Positions 63,856 through 64,000 of a stretch of DNA of 64,000 nt are shown piece by piece. The notes below the pieces were generated by a model that was not told the origin of the DNA, searched no databases, and worked only from the letters and a program-made list of their open reading frames with translations. Each line of letters opens with the position of its first letter. The first letter of the stretch is position 1. The position numbers and the translations under genes were made by a program. The DNA comes from Nostoc sp. NMS9 (lineage in GTDB: Bacteria; Cyanobacteriota; Cyanobacteriia; Cyanobacteriales; Nostocaceae): the NCBI RefSeq assembly GCF_017114995.1, contig NZ_JABXKL010000066.1, positions 116,606-180,605 on the forward strand, given 5' to 3'.

Positions 63856-64000
63856 ATGAATTTCAATCCACTCAATCTTAATCAATGGAATCAATGGTTG
63901 AATCGTAGGCAGCTTCAGGTTCTAGAAGCAGCTTATAAAGCGGCGCAGAATATTAAAGCCCTGGAAGACAAATATTTTAATGGTGGCAAGATTACCTATG
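63856..64000 (+). CDS. N-terminus of PcxA/CemA-like protein (3' partial)
   Basis: 48 codons are visible before the window ends. After an Asn-rich start the stretch LEAAYKAAQNIKALEDKYFN with following GGKI recalls the N-terminal region of the cyanobacterial proton-extrusion protein PcxA (plastid CemA). The match rests on a short segment, so it may be a paralogue or an unrelated protein. No ribosome site stands out in the AT-rich leader. Confidence 0.45.
   Translation, partial: MNFNPLNLNQWNQWLNRRQLQVLEAAYKAAQNIKALEDKYFNGGKITY

Overview
The window looks like a chromosomal segment of a filamentous, Nostoc/Anabaena-type cyanobacterium. The signs are the very frequent HIP1 octamer GCGATCGC, short tandemly repeated heptamers between and inside genes, a separate beta-epsilon ATP synthase operon, the plastid-type ribosomal protein PSRP-3/Ycf65, and families typical of the group (Uma2, DUF928, DUF29, CHASE2 and CHAT proteins). 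No rRNA, tRNA or CRISPR array was recognised. The first gene (ABC exporter) and the last (PcxA-like) run off the window.

1-12.1 kb is a type I secretion and peptide-modification locus: a C39-peptidase ABC exporter, its HlyD-type adaptor, a parvulin-type isomerase, a small double-glycine peptide rich in Ser/Thr, a TPR/SPINDLY-type O-GlcNAc-transferase-like protein, a Nif11-type RiPP precursor, a radical SAM/SPASM maturase, a 56-residue downstream protein and an RTX Ca-binding protein. The precursor-maturase-small protein trio, with a C-terminal LYG in the core, resembles spliceotide (PlpA/PlpX/PlpY) loci and is the most interesting part of the window.

12.5-24.9 kb is a surface-glycan cassette: two TPR-glycosyltransferase fusions, then sugar-nucleotide genes (two SDR epimerases, a sugar C-methyltransferase, a RfbF-like cytidylyltransferase, a PIG-L deacetylase, a RfbC-like epimerase, a 2OG-Fe oxygenase-like protein and a DUF4910 aminopeptidase-like protein). 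They would plausibly build and transfer a branched, methylated deoxysugar.

24.9-26.6 kb is gene-poor and repeat-rich, with one small ribbon-helix-helix protein and a MITE-like inverted repeat. 26.6-39.9 kb is a two-partner secretion module (TpsB, TpsA) followed by an antisense Uma2 gene, an exported TPR-CHAT protein, a DUF928 protein, a CHASE2 hybrid kinase and a second REC-kinase: an adhesin or surface system with its own sensors.

40-53.5 kb holds mainly housekeeping and orphan genes: GrpB, a Tn3 transposase remnant, a TM-helix-repeat mechanosensitive channel, SRPBCC, SirB1, atpD-atpC, an SPFH protein, a stand-alone protease propeptide, a kinase-WD40 protein, PSRP-3 and DUF29. 53.5-60.6 kb is a TetR-controlled divergent unit: TetR, then NDH-2, an RND adaptor and an RND pump. 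60.8-64 kb has a DUF1400 alpha/beta hydrolase, 1.3 kb of repeats with a 21-bp array, and the start of a PcxA-like gene.

A theme across the window is small palindromic and heptameric repeats that have entered genes in frame (kinase ATPase domain, TpsA, SPFH protein, RND adaptor, channel) or that supply start and stop codons.
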